Notes: generated from the letters alone by a model not told the origin. A stretch of 64,000 nucleotides of DNA from Flavobacteriales bacterium (GCA_020853105.1 JADYZM010000046.1:1-64000), one strand, 5' to 3'; positions 18,129 through 27,667 are shown, counted from the first letter of the stretch. Translations and numbers: made by a program.

Positions 18129-19306
18129 TGCACTATTTTTCGGCAGATTATATTTTTACAGGAAATGGACCTCTCCTTAAAGCGGGAATTGTTGCAACAA
18201 ACAACGATGGATTGGTATTGGAAGTTTTTAAATCGAAACCAAAAAACCTTAAAAGAGAAGAAATTAGGCATTACCGTGGAATAATTTGTCCTGGTTTTAT
18301 AAATACACACTGCCACCTGGAATTATCATACTTAAAAGGAAAAATAAAAGCCAACACTCAATTGCACGGTTTTATTAATGATTTAATGTCTGTCCGTGAA
18401 AATTTCACCCAAATAGAGAGAGAGTCAGCTATGATTCAAGCAGAAAACGAAATGATAAAAAATGGAATTGTTGCTGTTGGTGATATTTCTAACGGTAGTT
18501 CTACATTTTCAATAAAAGAAAAAAGCAGCCTTTATTACCACACATTTATTGAAGTTTTTGGCTCTGACCCAAATCTTGCAAAAGATGCTTTTAGTCATTC
18601 AGAAAATCTATTCAATACCTATTTTAATTCATCAGCAGTTTCAATAACTCCACATGCAACTTACTCTGTTTCTGCTGAACTTTCAAGGTTGATTCATCAA
18701 CACAATGTGAAACGCAACAGCATATTGAGTATTCATAATCAGGAAACTCAAAGCGAAAACGAATTTCACAAAAACGGTAGCGGAAAATTATTTGAATTTC
18801 TGAAAATTGCAGAAAAGACTAAGGGAAAGTTTATCCCGAGCGGCTTAAATGCTTTGCCTTCATTTTTACAAAAATATTCAAATGAATCAAAAATTACATT
18901 AATTCATAATACATTCACAGATTATCAAGATATTCAGTGGGCTAAAAATTTCTCATCATCAATATATTGGACATTTTGCCCAAATGCCAATATGTATATA
19001 GAAAATACACTACCGGATTTCACGTTATTTCTAAACGAAAAATGTTGTATTGGAACTGATAGTCTTGCAAGTAATAACGGGCTTTCTGTTTTGGAAGAAC
19101 TCAAAACAATCAGTAAACATTTTCCTGACATTCCGTTGGAAACTCTTTTGAAATGGGCTACTGTTAATGGTGCAGAACTTTTATCAATTCATCAGAAGTT
19201 TGGAACTATTGAAGTTGGGAAGAAACCCGGTATAAACCTAATTGAAAACTTAGACTTAGAAAATTTTAAGTTAACTCCCCATTCAAAAGTGGTTGTGTTA
19301 CTCTAA
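18128..19306 (+). CDS. Amidohydrolase family protein (deaminase/chlorohydrolase-like)
   Basis: 392 residues from ATG 18128, chosen over the TTG three bases earlier. Subtype III amidohydrolase fold features are present: PGFINTHCHLELSYL with the HxH metal ligands, PHATYSVSAEL, SIHNQET with another His, and the late Asp in GTDSLASNNGL. The C-terminal EVGKKPGINLIE is typical of the barrel's beta-sandwich. Relatives deaminate adenosine-like compounds, including aminofutalosine in some menaquinone pathways, but the exact substrate cannot be chosen from sequence. The gene overlaps the preceding ligase-like gene by one base and converges on rnc with a 3-base gap. Confidence 0.8.
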   Translation: MHYFSADYIFTGNGPLLKAGIVATNNDGLVLEVFKSKPKNLKREEIRHYRGIICPGFINTHCHLELSYLKGKIKANTQLHGFINDLMSVRENFTQIERESAMIQAENEMIKNGIVAVGDISNGSSTFSIKEKSSLYYHTFIEVFGSDPNLAKDAFSHSENLFNTYFNSSAVSITPHATYSVSAELSRLIHQHNVKRNSILSIHNQETQSENEFHKNGSGKLFEFLKIAEKTKGKFIPSGLNALPSFLQKYSNESKITLIHNTFTDYQDIQWAKNFSSSIYWTFCPNANMYIENTLPDFTLFLNEKCCIGTDSLASNNGLSVLEELKTISKHFPDIPLETLLKWATVNGAELLSIHQKFGTIEVGKKPGINLIENLDLENFKLTPHSKVVVLL

Positions 19307-19309
19307 AAA

Positions 19310-20008
19310 TCATTCTTTTTTAAAATTTTCTCGAATAAATTGCTCACATGCTAAGTTGGCAGCTAATTTTTTGTTAGGTGCTTCACCAATTCCAACCAAT
19401 TGATTATCAATAAACAGTTTTGTTTGATAATATTTTTTGTTTGACGCCTCAAATTCTTCGGTTTCAAACTCCATTTTGTGCTTTCCTTTCTGCACATAAT
19501 GAATAGTTTGGGATTTAAAATCAGTTTCCATTTCCAAAACATCATCAATAGAAACCGATTCTAACATTTTTGTAATAATAAATTTTTCTGCTTTTTTAAA
19601 GCCTTTATCTAAATATATCGCACCAATCAATGCTTCTAGCGCATCTCCAAGAATCATTTTAGAATCATTAACTTGATAAGAATCAACCAATTCATTTACT
19701 CCTAATTTTAGCGATAATTCATTCAAAAAATTTCGATTCACCAACTTTGACCGGGTTTGTGTTAAAAATCCTTCATCTTTGTATGGAAATTTTTTAAATA
19801 CATAAGAAGAAATTACAGTGCTTATTACTGAATCACCTAAAAACTCAAGTCTTTCATTACTTTCGTATCTGGGTTTATTAGAAACAGCCATAATGGATTT
19901 ATGAGTGAGAGCTTGCCGGTATAAAGTAATATGCTTTGGATAAAAACCCAAAATGCGTTCAAGTTTGAACGCAAATTCAGATTTTTTTTTTAGAAATCGG
20001 AGAGCCAT
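19310..20008 (-). CDS. rnc: Ribonuclease III
   Basis: 232 residues. It cleaves double-stranded RNA, for example rRNA precursors. The catalytic signature NERLEFLGD is at residues 51-59, a second acidic cluster follows in ILGDALEALIGAIYLD, and a dsRNA-binding domain covers the last 70 residues, ending NKKLAANLACEQFIREN. It is the last gene of the minus-strand run acpP-fabF-rnc, with 28 bases after fabF, an order conserved in Bacteroidota. Confidence 0.95.
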   Translation of the reverse strand: MALRFLKKKSEFAFKLERILGFYPKHITLYRQALTHKSIMAVSNKPRYESNERLEFLGDSVISTVISSYVFKKFPYKDEGFLTQTRSKLVNRNFLNELSLKLGVNELVDSYQVNDSKMILGDALEALIGAIYLDKGFKKAEKFIITKMLESVSIDDVLEMETDFKSQTIHYVQKGKHKMEFETEEFEASNKKYYQTKLFIDNQLVGIGEAPNKKLAANLACEQFIRENFKKE

Positions 20009-20036
20009 TAAATTTCAACCCGATGTTAAGGGTTAT

Positions 20037-21290
20037 TTATGATTTATATTTGGTAAAAACAACTGAAGCATTGTGTCCACCGAAACCAAATGTATTGCTT
20101 AGAGCTGCTCGTACTTCTCGTTTTTGAGCTTTATTAAAAGTAAAGTTTAATCTAGGGTCAAAAGACTCATCATCGGTAAAATGGTTGATTGTTGGTGGAA
20201 CAATATCTTCTTTAACTGCCATTAAAGTTGCCATTGCTTCAAGTGCCCCTGCGGCACCTAATAAATGACCAGTCATAGATTTTGTTGAGCTTATATTTAA
20301 TTTGAATGCATGATCACCAAAAACTGATGTAATTGCTTGACATTCTGCAATATCTCCAAGAGGAGTTGATGTTCCATGAACATTAATATAATCAATATCT
20401 TCCGGTTTAAGTCCGGCGTCTTTTAAAGCAGCAATCATAACATTTTTTGCCCCCAGACCTTCCGGATGCGGTGCTGTTAAGTGGTGAGCATCGGCAGACA
20501 TACCGCCACCGATTACTTCGGCATAAATTTTTGCACCTCTTTTAACAGCATGTTCCAATTCTTCCAAAACAATAGAAACACCACCTTCCCCCATCACAAA
20601 CCCATCTCTTTCTTTATCAAATGGTCTTGATGCAGTTTCTGGAGAATCGTTTCTGGTTGACAAGGCGTGCATGGCATTAAAACCACCCATTCCAGCTTCA
20701 GCAATTGAAGCTTCTGAACCACCGGAAACAAAAACATCAGCTTTTCCTAATCGAATATAGTTAAAAGCATCAATTAACGCATTGGTAGAAGAAGCACATG
20801 CCGCTACACATGTAAAATTCGGACCTCTGAATCCATATTGCATAGAAATCATCCCTGATGCAATATCAGCAATCATTTTTGGGATAAAAAACGGGTTAAA
20901 ACGAGGAGTTCCGTCTCCTGTTGCAAATCCTGTTACTTCGTCTTGAAAAGTTTTTAATCCGCCAATACCTGAGCCCCATATTACACCAACTCTATCGAGA
21001 TTTATTTTTTCTAAATCGAGTTTAGAATCTCCAACAGCTTCTTTAGCAGCAATTAATGCAAACTGGGTGTATGGGTCAATTTTACGGGCTTCTTTTCTGT
21101 CAAAATGTTCTTCAGGATTAAAGTTTTTTACTTCACAAGCAAACTGAGTTTTGAACTTTGAAGCGTCAAAGCGAGTAATTTTTGCACAACCGCTGATTCC
21201 ATTTTTTAGATTGTTCCATGTTTCCGGAAAGTTATTTCCTAAAGGAGTAATGGCTCCAATTCCTGTAACTACAACTCTTTTTAATTCCAT
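20037..21290 (-). CDS. fabF: 3-oxoacyl-[acyl-carrier-protein] synthase II
   Basis: 417 residues, normal length. It extends fatty acids by condensing acyl chains with malonyl-ACP. The nucleophile is Cys165 in CVAACASSTNAL; the two catalytic histidines are in NVHGTSTPLGD and TKSMTGHLLGAAGALEA; the glycine-rich end NTFGFGGHNASVVF is present. It lies between acpP (its substrate carrier) and rnc. A hairpin followed by a T run between acpP and fabF (21323-21348) may reduce its expression relative to acpP. Confidence 0.97.
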   Translation of the reverse strand: MELKRVVVTGIGAITPLGNNFPETWNNLKNGISGCAKITRFDASKFKTQFACEVKNFNPEEHFDRKEARKIDPYTQFALIAAKEAVGDSKLDLEKINLDRVGVIWGSGIGGLKTFQDEVTGFATGDGTPRFNPFFIPKMIADIASGMISMQYGFRGPNFTCVAACASSTNALIDAFNYIRLGKADVFVSGGSEASIAEAGMGGFNAMHALSTRNDSPETASRPFDKERDGFVMGEGGVSIVLEELEHAVKRGAKIYAEVIGGGMSADAHHLTAPHPEGLGAKNVMIAALKDAGLKPEDIDYINVHGTSTPLGDIAECQAITSVFGDHAFKLNISSTKSMTGHLLGAAGALEAMATLMAVKEDIVPPTINHFTDDESFDPRLNFTFNKAQKREVRAALSNTFGFGGHNASVVFTKYKS

Positions 21291-21322
21291 TTAGATAGGA
21301 TTCACGTGATTAATATAAACAG

Positions 21323-21348
21323 AAAAAGCTTTGAATGTTATCCAAAGC
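21323..21348 (-). terminator. Probable attenuator between acpP and fabF
   Basis: On the minus strand GCTTTG, a 9-base loop and CAAAGC are followed by TTTTTC. The short 6-bp stem plus T run lies within the acpP-fabF operon, so it is more likely a partial terminator or processing site than a full stop. Confidence 0.45.
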
Positions 21349-21373
21349 AATTTCTATTAAACTGTTAAGTTTC

Positions 21374-21610
21374 TTACTTTGCGTTGTTTTCAATGTATTT
21401 AATTGCATCTCCGACAGTAGCAATTTTTTCTGCTTGGTCATCTGGAATAGCAATATTAAATTCTTTTTCAAATTCCATGATTAACTCAACAGTATCAAGA
21501 GAATCTGCCCCTAAATCATTTGTAAAGCTTGCTTCTGCTGTAACTTCTTTTTCGTCAACTCCTAATTTGTCAACAATAATTGATACTACTCTTCCTTTAA
21601 TATCTGACAT
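21374..21610 (-). CDS. acpP: Acyl carrier protein
   Basis: 78 residues from the ATG at 21610 (MSDIKGRV). The frame is open further upstream but that part is basic and unrelated. ACP carries the growing fatty acyl chain on a phosphopantetheine arm attached to Ser37 in [15 protein letters not shown]. The protein is strongly acidic, as expected. Upstream on the minus strand there is a promoter-like TTG-N20-TTTCTTTG (one mismatch in the TA), lying within a palindrome CAAAGAAA-AATA-TTTCTTTG (21654-21673). It is first in the acpP-fabF-rnc operon. Confidence 0.96.
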   Translation of the reverse strand: MSDIKGRVVSIIVDKLGVDEKEVTAEASFTNDLGADSLDTVELIMEFEKEFNIAIPDDQAEKIATVGDAIKYIENNAK

Positions 21611-21653
21611 GTTTTTTTGTTTTAAATGGGTTTTTAAATTATTTTTCAGTCTG

Positions 21654-21673
21654 CAAAGAAAAATATTTCTTTG
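21654..21673. repeat. Palindrome upstream of acpP
   Basis: CAAAGAAA and TTTCTTTG separated by AATA form a perfect inverted repeat with 8-base arms, 44 bases before the acpP start. It overlaps the likely -7 region of acpP. Low complexity makes chance possible; a fatty-acid regulator site is an alternative. Confidence 0.3.
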
Positions 21674-21794
21674 AACATAATCAAGTATTTTATTTAGAAT
21701 TAACAATCTGTTGAGAGAATTTATTTTTTGATTCTAATCAGAAGCCAAAATCTCTTGTGTTATTTTTATCTTTGAACCCAATTTTATTAGAAAA

Positions 21795-22361
21795 ATGAGC
21801 AAACGAATTGCCATATTTGCCTCTGGAAGTGGTTCAAATGCCGAAAATATTTATCATTTTTTTAAACGCAACCCACAGGTTGAGGTTGTTTTGATTATTA
21901 CTAACAATTCAACAGCTAAAGTAATTGAACGAGCCAACAGATTAAAAATTCCTTGTAAGGTAATTGATAAGGAAATATTTTATAATTCCAACCAAGTTGT
22001 AGAATGGATAAAAGCAGATGCGGTTGATTTAATTGTTTTAGCTGGATTTCTGTGGTTGATACCTTCTTATTTAATTGCTGCCTTTCCGAATAAAATTATA
22101 AATATCCACCCTGCATTGTTGCCAAAATATGGTGGAAAAGGCATGTATGGCAATAAAGTTCATGAAGCTGTTATTGTCAATCGTGAAAAAGAATCAGGGA
22201 TTACTATTCACTATGTGAATGAAAAGTACGATGAAGGAAATATTATTTTTCAAGCAAAATGTGAAATTACATTGAATGATAATTCAGAAACATTAGCAAA
22301 TAAAATACATGAATTGGAATACAAACATTTCCCTCAGGTAATTGAGTCCCTTTTGCTTTAA
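21795..22361 (+). CDS. purN: Phosphoribosylglycinamide formyltransferase
   Basis: 188 residues. Third step of purine synthesis: it formylates glycinamide ribonucleotide using 10-formyltetrahydrofolate. The N-terminal phosphate-binding loop is ASGSGSNAENI (about 9-19). The catalytic block NIHPALLPKYGGKGMYG contains the Asn and His of the active site, and YDEGNIIFQ holds the catalytic Asp. It is divergent from acpP; a -7 box TATCTTTG lies at 21767-21774 without a clear -33 box. This neighbour order (purN divergent from acpP-fabF-rnc) is common in Bacteroidota. Confidence 0.95.
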   Translation: MSKRIAIFASGSGSNAENIYHFFKRNPQVEVVLIITNNSTAKVIERANRLKIPCKVIDKEIFYNSNQVVEWIKADAVDLIVLAGFLWLIPSYLIAAFPNKIINIHPALLPKYGGKGMYGNKVHEAVIVNREKESGITIHYVNEKYDEGNIIFQAKCEITLNDNSETLANKIHELEYKHFPQVIESLLL

Positions 22362-22370
22362 TCTTAAGTC

Positions 22371-22985
22371 TTATAGTTCAATAGCTTTAAATTGAAATCC
22401 TTGTTGGGTAAAATGTTCCAACACTTTTGGTAGTGTATAAATTAAATTTTTTTCTGCCTTTATGCTGTCGTGAAATACTATAATAGAACCTCTCTTTGAG
22501 TGTGTCAAAACATTATGCAAACAGTTTTCAGGGGTACAGTTCTCATCAAAATCAGAACTGAGCACGTCCCACATAATAATTTCAAAAGTATTCATTAAGG
22601 CTTTTGCCTGAAATCGGGTAATTTTACCATAAGCTGGACGAAAAAGCTTTGATTCAAAAATTGCCTTGCACTTTGCCACATCTTTTAGGTAGGTATAAGT
22701 TTTAACCGACCAACCATTTATATGGCTATAGGTATGATTTCCAACTGCATGTCCTTCGTCAATAATCCGTTGAAAAAGTTCAGGAAATTGTTCAACATTT
22801 TTTCCGATACAAAAAAAAGTAGCCTTAGCATTGTATTTTTTTAGCTCATCTAAAACCCAATCAGTAACTCCGGGTGTTGGACCATCATCAAAAGTGAGGT
22901 GCAAAGTAGTAGTTAAGGAGTGAAAATCCCAAATGTATTTTGGATAGGTTTTTTTTAAAATCTTCGGTGTTTTAGCTAAATACAT
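22371..22985 (-). CDS. Polysaccharide deacetylase (NodB) family protein
   Basis: 204 residues. Carbohydrate esterase family 4 motifs are intact: TFDDGPTP (residues 31-38, catalytic base and metal Asp), NHTYSH (83-88, metal His residues), RPAYG and a final IIVFHDS block. Members remove N- or O-acetyl groups from peptidoglycan or other polysaccharides. There is no signal peptide, so it may act in the cytoplasm or be exported by other means. It follows the secreted protein gene at 22991 after five bases, hence likely cotranscribed. Confidence 0.9.
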   Translation of the reverse strand: MYLAKTPKILKKTYPKYIWDFHSLTTTLHLTFDDGPTPGVTDWVLDELKKYNAKATFFCIGKNVEQFPELFQRIIDEGHAVGNHTYSHINGWSVKTYTYLKDVAKCKAIFESKLFRPAYGKITRFQAKALMNTFEIIMWDVLSSDFDENCTPENCLHNVLTHSKRGSIIVFHDSIKAEKNLIYTLPKVLEHFTQQGFQFKAIEL

Positions 22986-22990
22986 GAAGG

Positions 22991-23779
22991 CTAAGGGATT
23001 TTTTGAATAAGTTTTTCTGACACTTGAGTAAAATACGTTTTTATTATGGTATTGATGTCGTTTTCTGAGGAGGGAAGTATTGTAGAAACAAGCCCTGAAG
23101 ATATTTCTTTTTGTTGATTATCGAAAATTGTATAGTGAACTGATATTTTTCTTTCTGTTTTTTGATGGCTAGCAGCATATTGGTTCTCTGTTCCTCTTTT
23201 AATATCCAATTGATTGATGAAAAGATAATACTTTGCTTTTCTTGTGGTATTCAATTCATCAATTAACGATTTGTCAGAAAGAACTGTTTTCATATATTTT
23301 TCACGATTATCCACTTCGCTAACAACCTCGCCGTTAGAAATAGTTGCTTTTGTGTACTCTTTTTTTGTTTCGTTCTTTTTAAATTTATTTATGAATTTTT
23401 TTTCTTCTTCTTTATTTTCTTGGGGGATAAGTTCATAGTTGTATCCGATTGAGCTATAGATTTTTGAAAGCTCAGTTCTGGATTCATTTTCGTCTATGGT
23501 GTAATATGAGAAAGGATTTAATTTTGGTTTTAGGGCAAGATATACACTCTGGTCAAGTCCGGCTCTGAATTTGGCTTTTATTTCAGAATTTGTTAGCCCT
23601 TGACTTTGCTCAATTTGAAAATCAATATCAGAAATATACAGGTTAGGTCCAAAAGGAATTATTACAATGTCATTGCTTCCTGCGGAGGCAGTCGATTTTG
23701 CATCACCAATTGTAGTTTCTTGTGAGAAAGCAGGTATAGAAAGAATCGCTAAAATTAAAACGGAGAGAATTCGTATCAC
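22991..23779 (-). CDS. Secreted protein of unknown function
   Basis: 262 residues with a GTG start and a clear signal peptide (cleavage after PAFSQ near residue 20). The mature part is mixed alpha/beta with a lysine- and glutamate-rich middle (about 120-160). It contains NDIVIIPFGPNLYISDID near the start and ends in a region that reads like the periplasmic nucleotide/stress-type beta proteins of Bacteroidota, but I do not recognise a named domain. It lies upstream of the deacetylase and downstream of rseP, with 108 bases separating it from rseP. Confidence 0.65.
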   Translation of the reverse strand: MIRILSVLILAILSIPAFSQETTIGDAKSTASAGSNDIVIIPFGPNLYISDIDFQIEQSQGLTNSEIKAKFRAGLDQSVYLALKPKLNPFSYYTIDENESRTELSKIYSSIGYNYELIPQENKEEEKKFINKFKKNETKKEYTKATISNGEVVSEVDNREKYMKTVLSDKSLIDELNTTRKAKYYLFINQLDIKRGTENQYAASHQKTERKISVHYTIFDNQQKEISSGLVSTILPSSENDINTIIKTYFTQVSEKLIQKIP

Positions 23780-23887
23780 AAATAAATTAATTTAATTGTG
23801 TTAAAATTAGGAAATAGAACTACTCTCTACGAAAGCCTAAAAAGTGTTTTTTTAACAAAAAGACGTTAACTCTAGTCGATGATGTTT

Positions 23888-25222
23888 TTAAAACCTTAGA
23901 AAATCAGTATTTGCATAAAGCATAAAAGCTAATAACAGAATCATTCCTGCCATTTGGGCGTATTCCATAGCTTTTTCATTAGGCTTTCTTCTAGTTATCA
24001 TTTCATATAATAAAAACATAACGTGCCCTCCATCAAGTGCAGGAATTGGCAATAAGTTCATAAAAGCAAGTACCAGTGATATCCAAGCAGTTTTTTCCCA
24101 AAAATTTTGCCATACCCATTCGGTACCAAATAGTTTACTGATGGTTGCAAAACCTCCCATGCCTTTATACGCTCCGGTTTCAGGATTGAGCATGAGTTTG
24201 AATTGCTTATAATAGTTTACGAGTTTTTCGGTAGCAATTTCTATTCCTCTAGGGAATGCAGAAAAGAATGAATAATCTACTGTTTTTGTTTTATAAATTC
24301 CGGCTTGTTCGAGTTCAAGAATTGAATATGCATAAGGAGCAACACCCAAAATTGCTGAGTCTGGAATTGTAACAGGAATATTCATTTTTTTTCCATCGCG
24401 AAGAACTTTAAGTTCAACCTGCTGGTTTGCAAAACCAGTAAGAACCGGCTTTAATTGGTCATAATAGGTAATTTCTTGGTTGTTGATACCAATTATTTGG
24501 TCTTTCAAAATCAAACCGGATTTTTCTGCAACATATCCTTCCTTTAAACCTCCCACAGTAAATGGGATTCGAGGCAAAAACATTGGTCCTCGTTCAGATG
24601 AAATGAGTTTATCAATTAAATTGGTTGGTATAGTTAATGTAATGTTTTCGCCATTTCGACTCACTTCCAATGTTGTGGCGTAGAAAATTTGTTCTTGCAT
24701 AGCCTCAAAAGTCTCAGGAGCTACACCATTTATTGTATTGATTACATCGCCTGTTTTTAATCCAATTTCATTGGTTACTTCTTCATTTACACACCAGATT
24801 CCATTTTTCAGTTCACTTGCCGGCAAATATTTTTCACCGTAACCCATTAGAACAAAACTGTAAATCAAAAACCCTACAATTACATTAACTATTATACCTC
24901 CAAGCATTATTATTAATCTTTGCCAAGTGGGTTTTGAACGAAATTCCCATGGTTGAGGCGGTTGTTTCATTTGTTCTTTGTCCATACTTTCATCAATCAT
25001 TCCGGCTATTTTAACGTAGCCGCCCAGAGGGAGCCACCCAATTCCATATTCAGTTTCACCAATTTTCTTTTTGTATAAAGAAAACCAAGGGTTAAAAAAT
25101 AAATAAAAGCTTTCTACTTTGGTTTTAAACAACTTTGCAGCAAAAAAGTGTCCACCTTCGTGCAAAACCACTAAAATTGAAATGCTTAACAATAACTGAC
25201 CGGCTTGAATGAGTATGTCCAT
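23888..25222 (-). CDS. rseP: RIP metalloprotease RseP (site-2 protease)
   Basis: 444 residues from ATG 25222. An inner-membrane zinc protease that cuts transmembrane segments, for example of anti-sigma factors. The zinc site HEGGH is His21-Glu22-x-x-His25 in the first membrane helix, and the third ligand is in NLLPIPALDGGH near the C-terminus. Two PDZ-like regions lie between, with KSGLILKDQIIGINNQEI in the second. At least four hydrophobic segments are visible. No sigma/anti-sigma pair is adjacent. Confidence 0.93.
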   Translation of the reverse strand: MDILIQAGQLLLSISILVVLHEGGHFFAAKLFKTKVESFYLFFNPWFSLYKKKIGETEYGIGWLPLGGYVKIAGMIDESMDKEQMKQPPQPWEFRSKPTWQRLIIMLGGIIVNVIVGFLIYSFVLMGYGEKYLPASELKNGIWCVNEEVTNEIGLKTGDVINTINGVAPETFEAMQEQIFYATTLEVSRNGENITLTIPTNLIDKLISSERGPMFLPRIPFTVGGLKEGYVAEKSGLILKDQIIGINNQEITYYDQLKPVLTGFANQQVELKVLRDGKKMNIPVTIPDSAILGVAPYAYSILELEQAGIYKTKTVDYSFFSAFPRGIEIATEKLVNYYKQFKLMLNPETGAYKGMGGFATISKLFGTEWVWQNFWEKTAWISLVLAFMNLLPIPALDGGHVMFLLYEMITRRKPNEKAMEYAQMAGMILLLAFMLYANTDFLRF

Positions 25223-25343
25223 CAAAAAAATTTTGACAAAATTACTGAATTTATGTTAACGATTAAAGCCATGTGGAAAATAGAATCCATGCTGTTCTCG
25301 ATATATGTTTTGTGAAAAAATCCTTTGAAAGAAGAGTAAAATA

Positions 25344-26219
25344 TTAATCGATTGCCTGATTTTGAACTATTTCTTTTATTTTTCTTGACATATTTACTGA
25401 CCCCTTAACGGAAACATGGTCGCCATCTGGTGCATAGCAATTTTCAGTTAGCTCTAAGTTTGATAAATCTATAAAAACCAATTTGTTTTGATTAACTATT
25501 TCGTTTAACTTTTCAATATATTCTTTTGGAACTTTTTTATAGTAATCTCGGTGTAGCGGAGTATTTAAAACAAATAAATTAACATTGTTTTTTTTGCATA
25601 GAGTTGCTATTTTACTAAGATATTGAATATTTATTTCGGAAAATAAATCCGGGTTTTTGTTTTCATAAAATTGGGTTTGAAGCCTTTTATTCATTGAGGA
25701 ATCAACCGCAACAGTTTCATTAAAAATATTATCATAGCCGCCTATAAAGTTTAACTTTTTATTATCGTTTTTTATTAATTCTTTGATGAAAACACTCAGA
25801 TTTAATCGATTCCAATAAATCAATCTAACCTGTTCTGTTAAAGGCAATATAAAAAAATATTTAGGTGTTATTGAGGGAGAATACTCACCCATAATTACAC
25901 TGTTGTAGTAAAATGACAAATTATGAAAACTTAATCCTAAATACACGTTTTTTATTGAAGGATTATCCTTTAACAACGATTTTAGTTTATAAAATGTGAA
26001 ATAATATGATTCTGAACTAATACCAACGTTCTTGCTGTATGGAACTATACTGTCGATAATTGAAGCTTGTATGTGGGAGTCGCCAATAAAAATAGTTCTG
26101 ACATTCGTATTGAAAGTATGATTTGTTTTTACTAATTGATTGGATATCAGTAAAATTAGTAATCCAAAAAACATCGGGATTATTATAAAGGTTATTATTT
26201 TCTTAAAAAAATGGTTCAT
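25344..26219 (-). CDS. SGNH-hydrolase-like membrane-anchored protein, partner of MBOAT
   Basis: 291 residues from ATG 26219 (MNHFFKK); the frame is open upstream but that part overlaps the MBOAT gene. One N-terminal membrane anchor (about residues 8-30) precedes an extracytoplasmic domain. Block I is IFIGDSHIQASI with the nucleophile Ser, and the late APDGDHVSVKGS supplies the Asp and His of the usual triad. This is the arrangement of AlgJ/AlgX- or DltD-like proteins, which move acyl groups delivered by an MBOAT partner onto a polysaccharide. It begins 11 bases after the MBOAT stop. Substrate unknown. Confidence 0.75.
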   Translation of the reverse strand: MNHFFKKIITFIIIPMFFGLLILLISNQLVKTNHTFNTNVRTIFIGDSHIQASIIDSIVPYSKNVGISSESYYFTFYKLKSLLKDNPSIKNVYLGLSFHNLSFYYNSVIMGEYSPSITPKYFFILPLTEQVRLIYWNRLNLSVFIKELIKNDNKKLNFIGGYDNIFNETVAVDSSMNKRLQTQFYENKNPDLFSEINIQYLSKIATLCKKNNVNLFVLNTPLHRDYYKKVPKEYIEKLNEIVNQNKLVFIDLSNLELTENCYAPDGDHVSVKGSVNMSRKIKEIVQNQAID

Positions 26220-26230
26220 GGTCGTTTTTG

Positions 26231-27667
26231 TTAAAACTGAAAATATATAAATTGTTGTTCTTTGCCCACAAACCAAAATATGGTAATTAAAATTGTATAA
26301 TATAAGGTATATCGTAATGGTCTTTTCCAATTGAGTCCCAATTTTGCCAAAGCATACTGTTGTTCTCTGCCTTGCCATTCAATTAATATAAACAGCAAAA
26401 TCAAGACAAAAAGATGAAAAGGAAAAATTGATGGAAAAGAAAACAAAGATTTAGAAAAAATACCTGAAATATACTCAAAGGCATGGTGAATATTTTCTGC
26501 TCTAAAAAATATCCATGCAAAAACAGCCAAAGCAAAAGTAACAGCCATTTGAAAAAGTTCTTTAGCTGTTGGAATTAATTTTCCTTGAGCAACAGTTTCT
26601 AAATTATTTCGATTTGTTTTCATTACAATGGAGGGCATAATAAAAAGAGCGTTTAAAGCACCCCACGCAAGAAATGTCCAATTTGCACCGTGCCAAAAGC
26701 CGCTTACAATAAAAATAATAAACGTATTGCGGATACGCATCCAATTTCCACCTTTACTTCCGCCAAGGGGAATATATAAATAATCTTTAAACCATGATGA
26801 AAGTGAGATGTGCCAACGTCTCCAAAATTCAGCAATATCTCTTGAAAAATATGGGAACGCAAAATTTCGCAACAACTCTATTCCAAAAAGTCTGGCTGTA
26901 CCCAATGCGATATCCGAATACCCAGAAAAATCCCCATAGATTTGAAGTGTAAAAAATAGAGCTCCTAAAACCAATGTACTGCCTGTGTGGTCGGCAGAAT
27001 TGTTAAAAATTTGATTTGCATATTCTGCACAATTATCTGCAATTACAATTTTTTTGAATAGCCCCCAAAGTATTTGGCGTAAGCCATCAACAGCTTTAGA
27101 ATAATCAAAAGTTCTTTCTCTTTTTATTTGTGGTAATAAATGTGTTGCTCTTTCAATGGGACCGGCAACAAGTAAGGGAAAAAAACTAACAAAAACAGCA
27201 TAATCCACAAAATTTCTTTCGGCTTTTATTCGACTTTTATAAATGTCTATTACATAGGACAAGCCATGAAAAGTATAAAAAGAAATACCAACAGGAAGGA
27301 TAATATCCAACATTCTTGGGCTTACTTTTAAACCAAAATTGGAAATTGCTTCAGCAAAAGATTCTGCAAAGAAGTTGTAATATTTAAAGACTCCAAGGAA
27401 TCCTAAATTTATAATTACACTCAACCAAAACCAAAAACGTTTTCCTTTTTGATTACTTGCATCTTGCATTTTCAACCCTGTGAAATAATCCAATAGTGTT
27501 GAAAACATTAACAAAAACATAAATCGCCAATCCCAGCATGCATAAAAAAAATAACTTGCTAAGAGCAATAATGTGTTTTGAAGAGTAAGATTTTTATTTG
27601 TAACCAACCAATACAACACAAATACGATTGGTAAAAAGATTGCAAAGTCTAATGAGTTAAATAACAT
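26231..27667 (-). CDS. MBOAT family O-acyltransferase (AlgI-like)
   Basis: 478 residues from ATG 27667, where MLFNSLDFAIFLPIVFVLYW is the usual family start. About ten membrane segments. The conserved WRRWHISLSSWFKDYLYIPLGG block and the active-site His in FWHGANWTFLAWG are intact. AlgI-like proteins pass acetyl (or other acyl) groups across the inner membrane for O-acylation of exopolysaccharide or cell wall. The SGNH-like gene follows directly, forming a transfer pair. Its start is 14 bases past the terminator of the upstream tRNA gene, and I see no separate promoter. Confidence 0.92.
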   Translation of the reverse strand: MLFNSLDFAIFLPIVFVLYWLVTNKNLTLQNTLLLLASYFFYACWDWRFMFLLMFSTLLDYFTGLKMQDASNQKGKRFWFWLSVIINLGFLGVFKYYNFFAESFAEAISNFGLKVSPRMLDIILPVGISFYTFHGLSYVIDIYKSRIKAERNFVDYAVFVSFFPLLVAGPIERATHLLPQIKRERTFDYSKAVDGLRQILWGLFKKIVIADNCAEYANQIFNNSADHTGSTLVLGALFFTLQIYGDFSGYSDIALGTARLFGIELLRNFAFPYFSRDIAEFWRRWHISLSSWFKDYLYIPLGGSKGGNWMRIRNTFIIFIVSGFWHGANWTFLAWGALNALFIMPSIVMKTNRNNLETVAQGKLIPTAKELFQMAVTFALAVFAWIFFRAENIHHAFEYISGIFSKSLFSFPSIFPFHLFVLILLFILIEWQGREQQYALAKLGLNWKRPLRYTLYYTILITIFWFVGKEQQFIYFQF

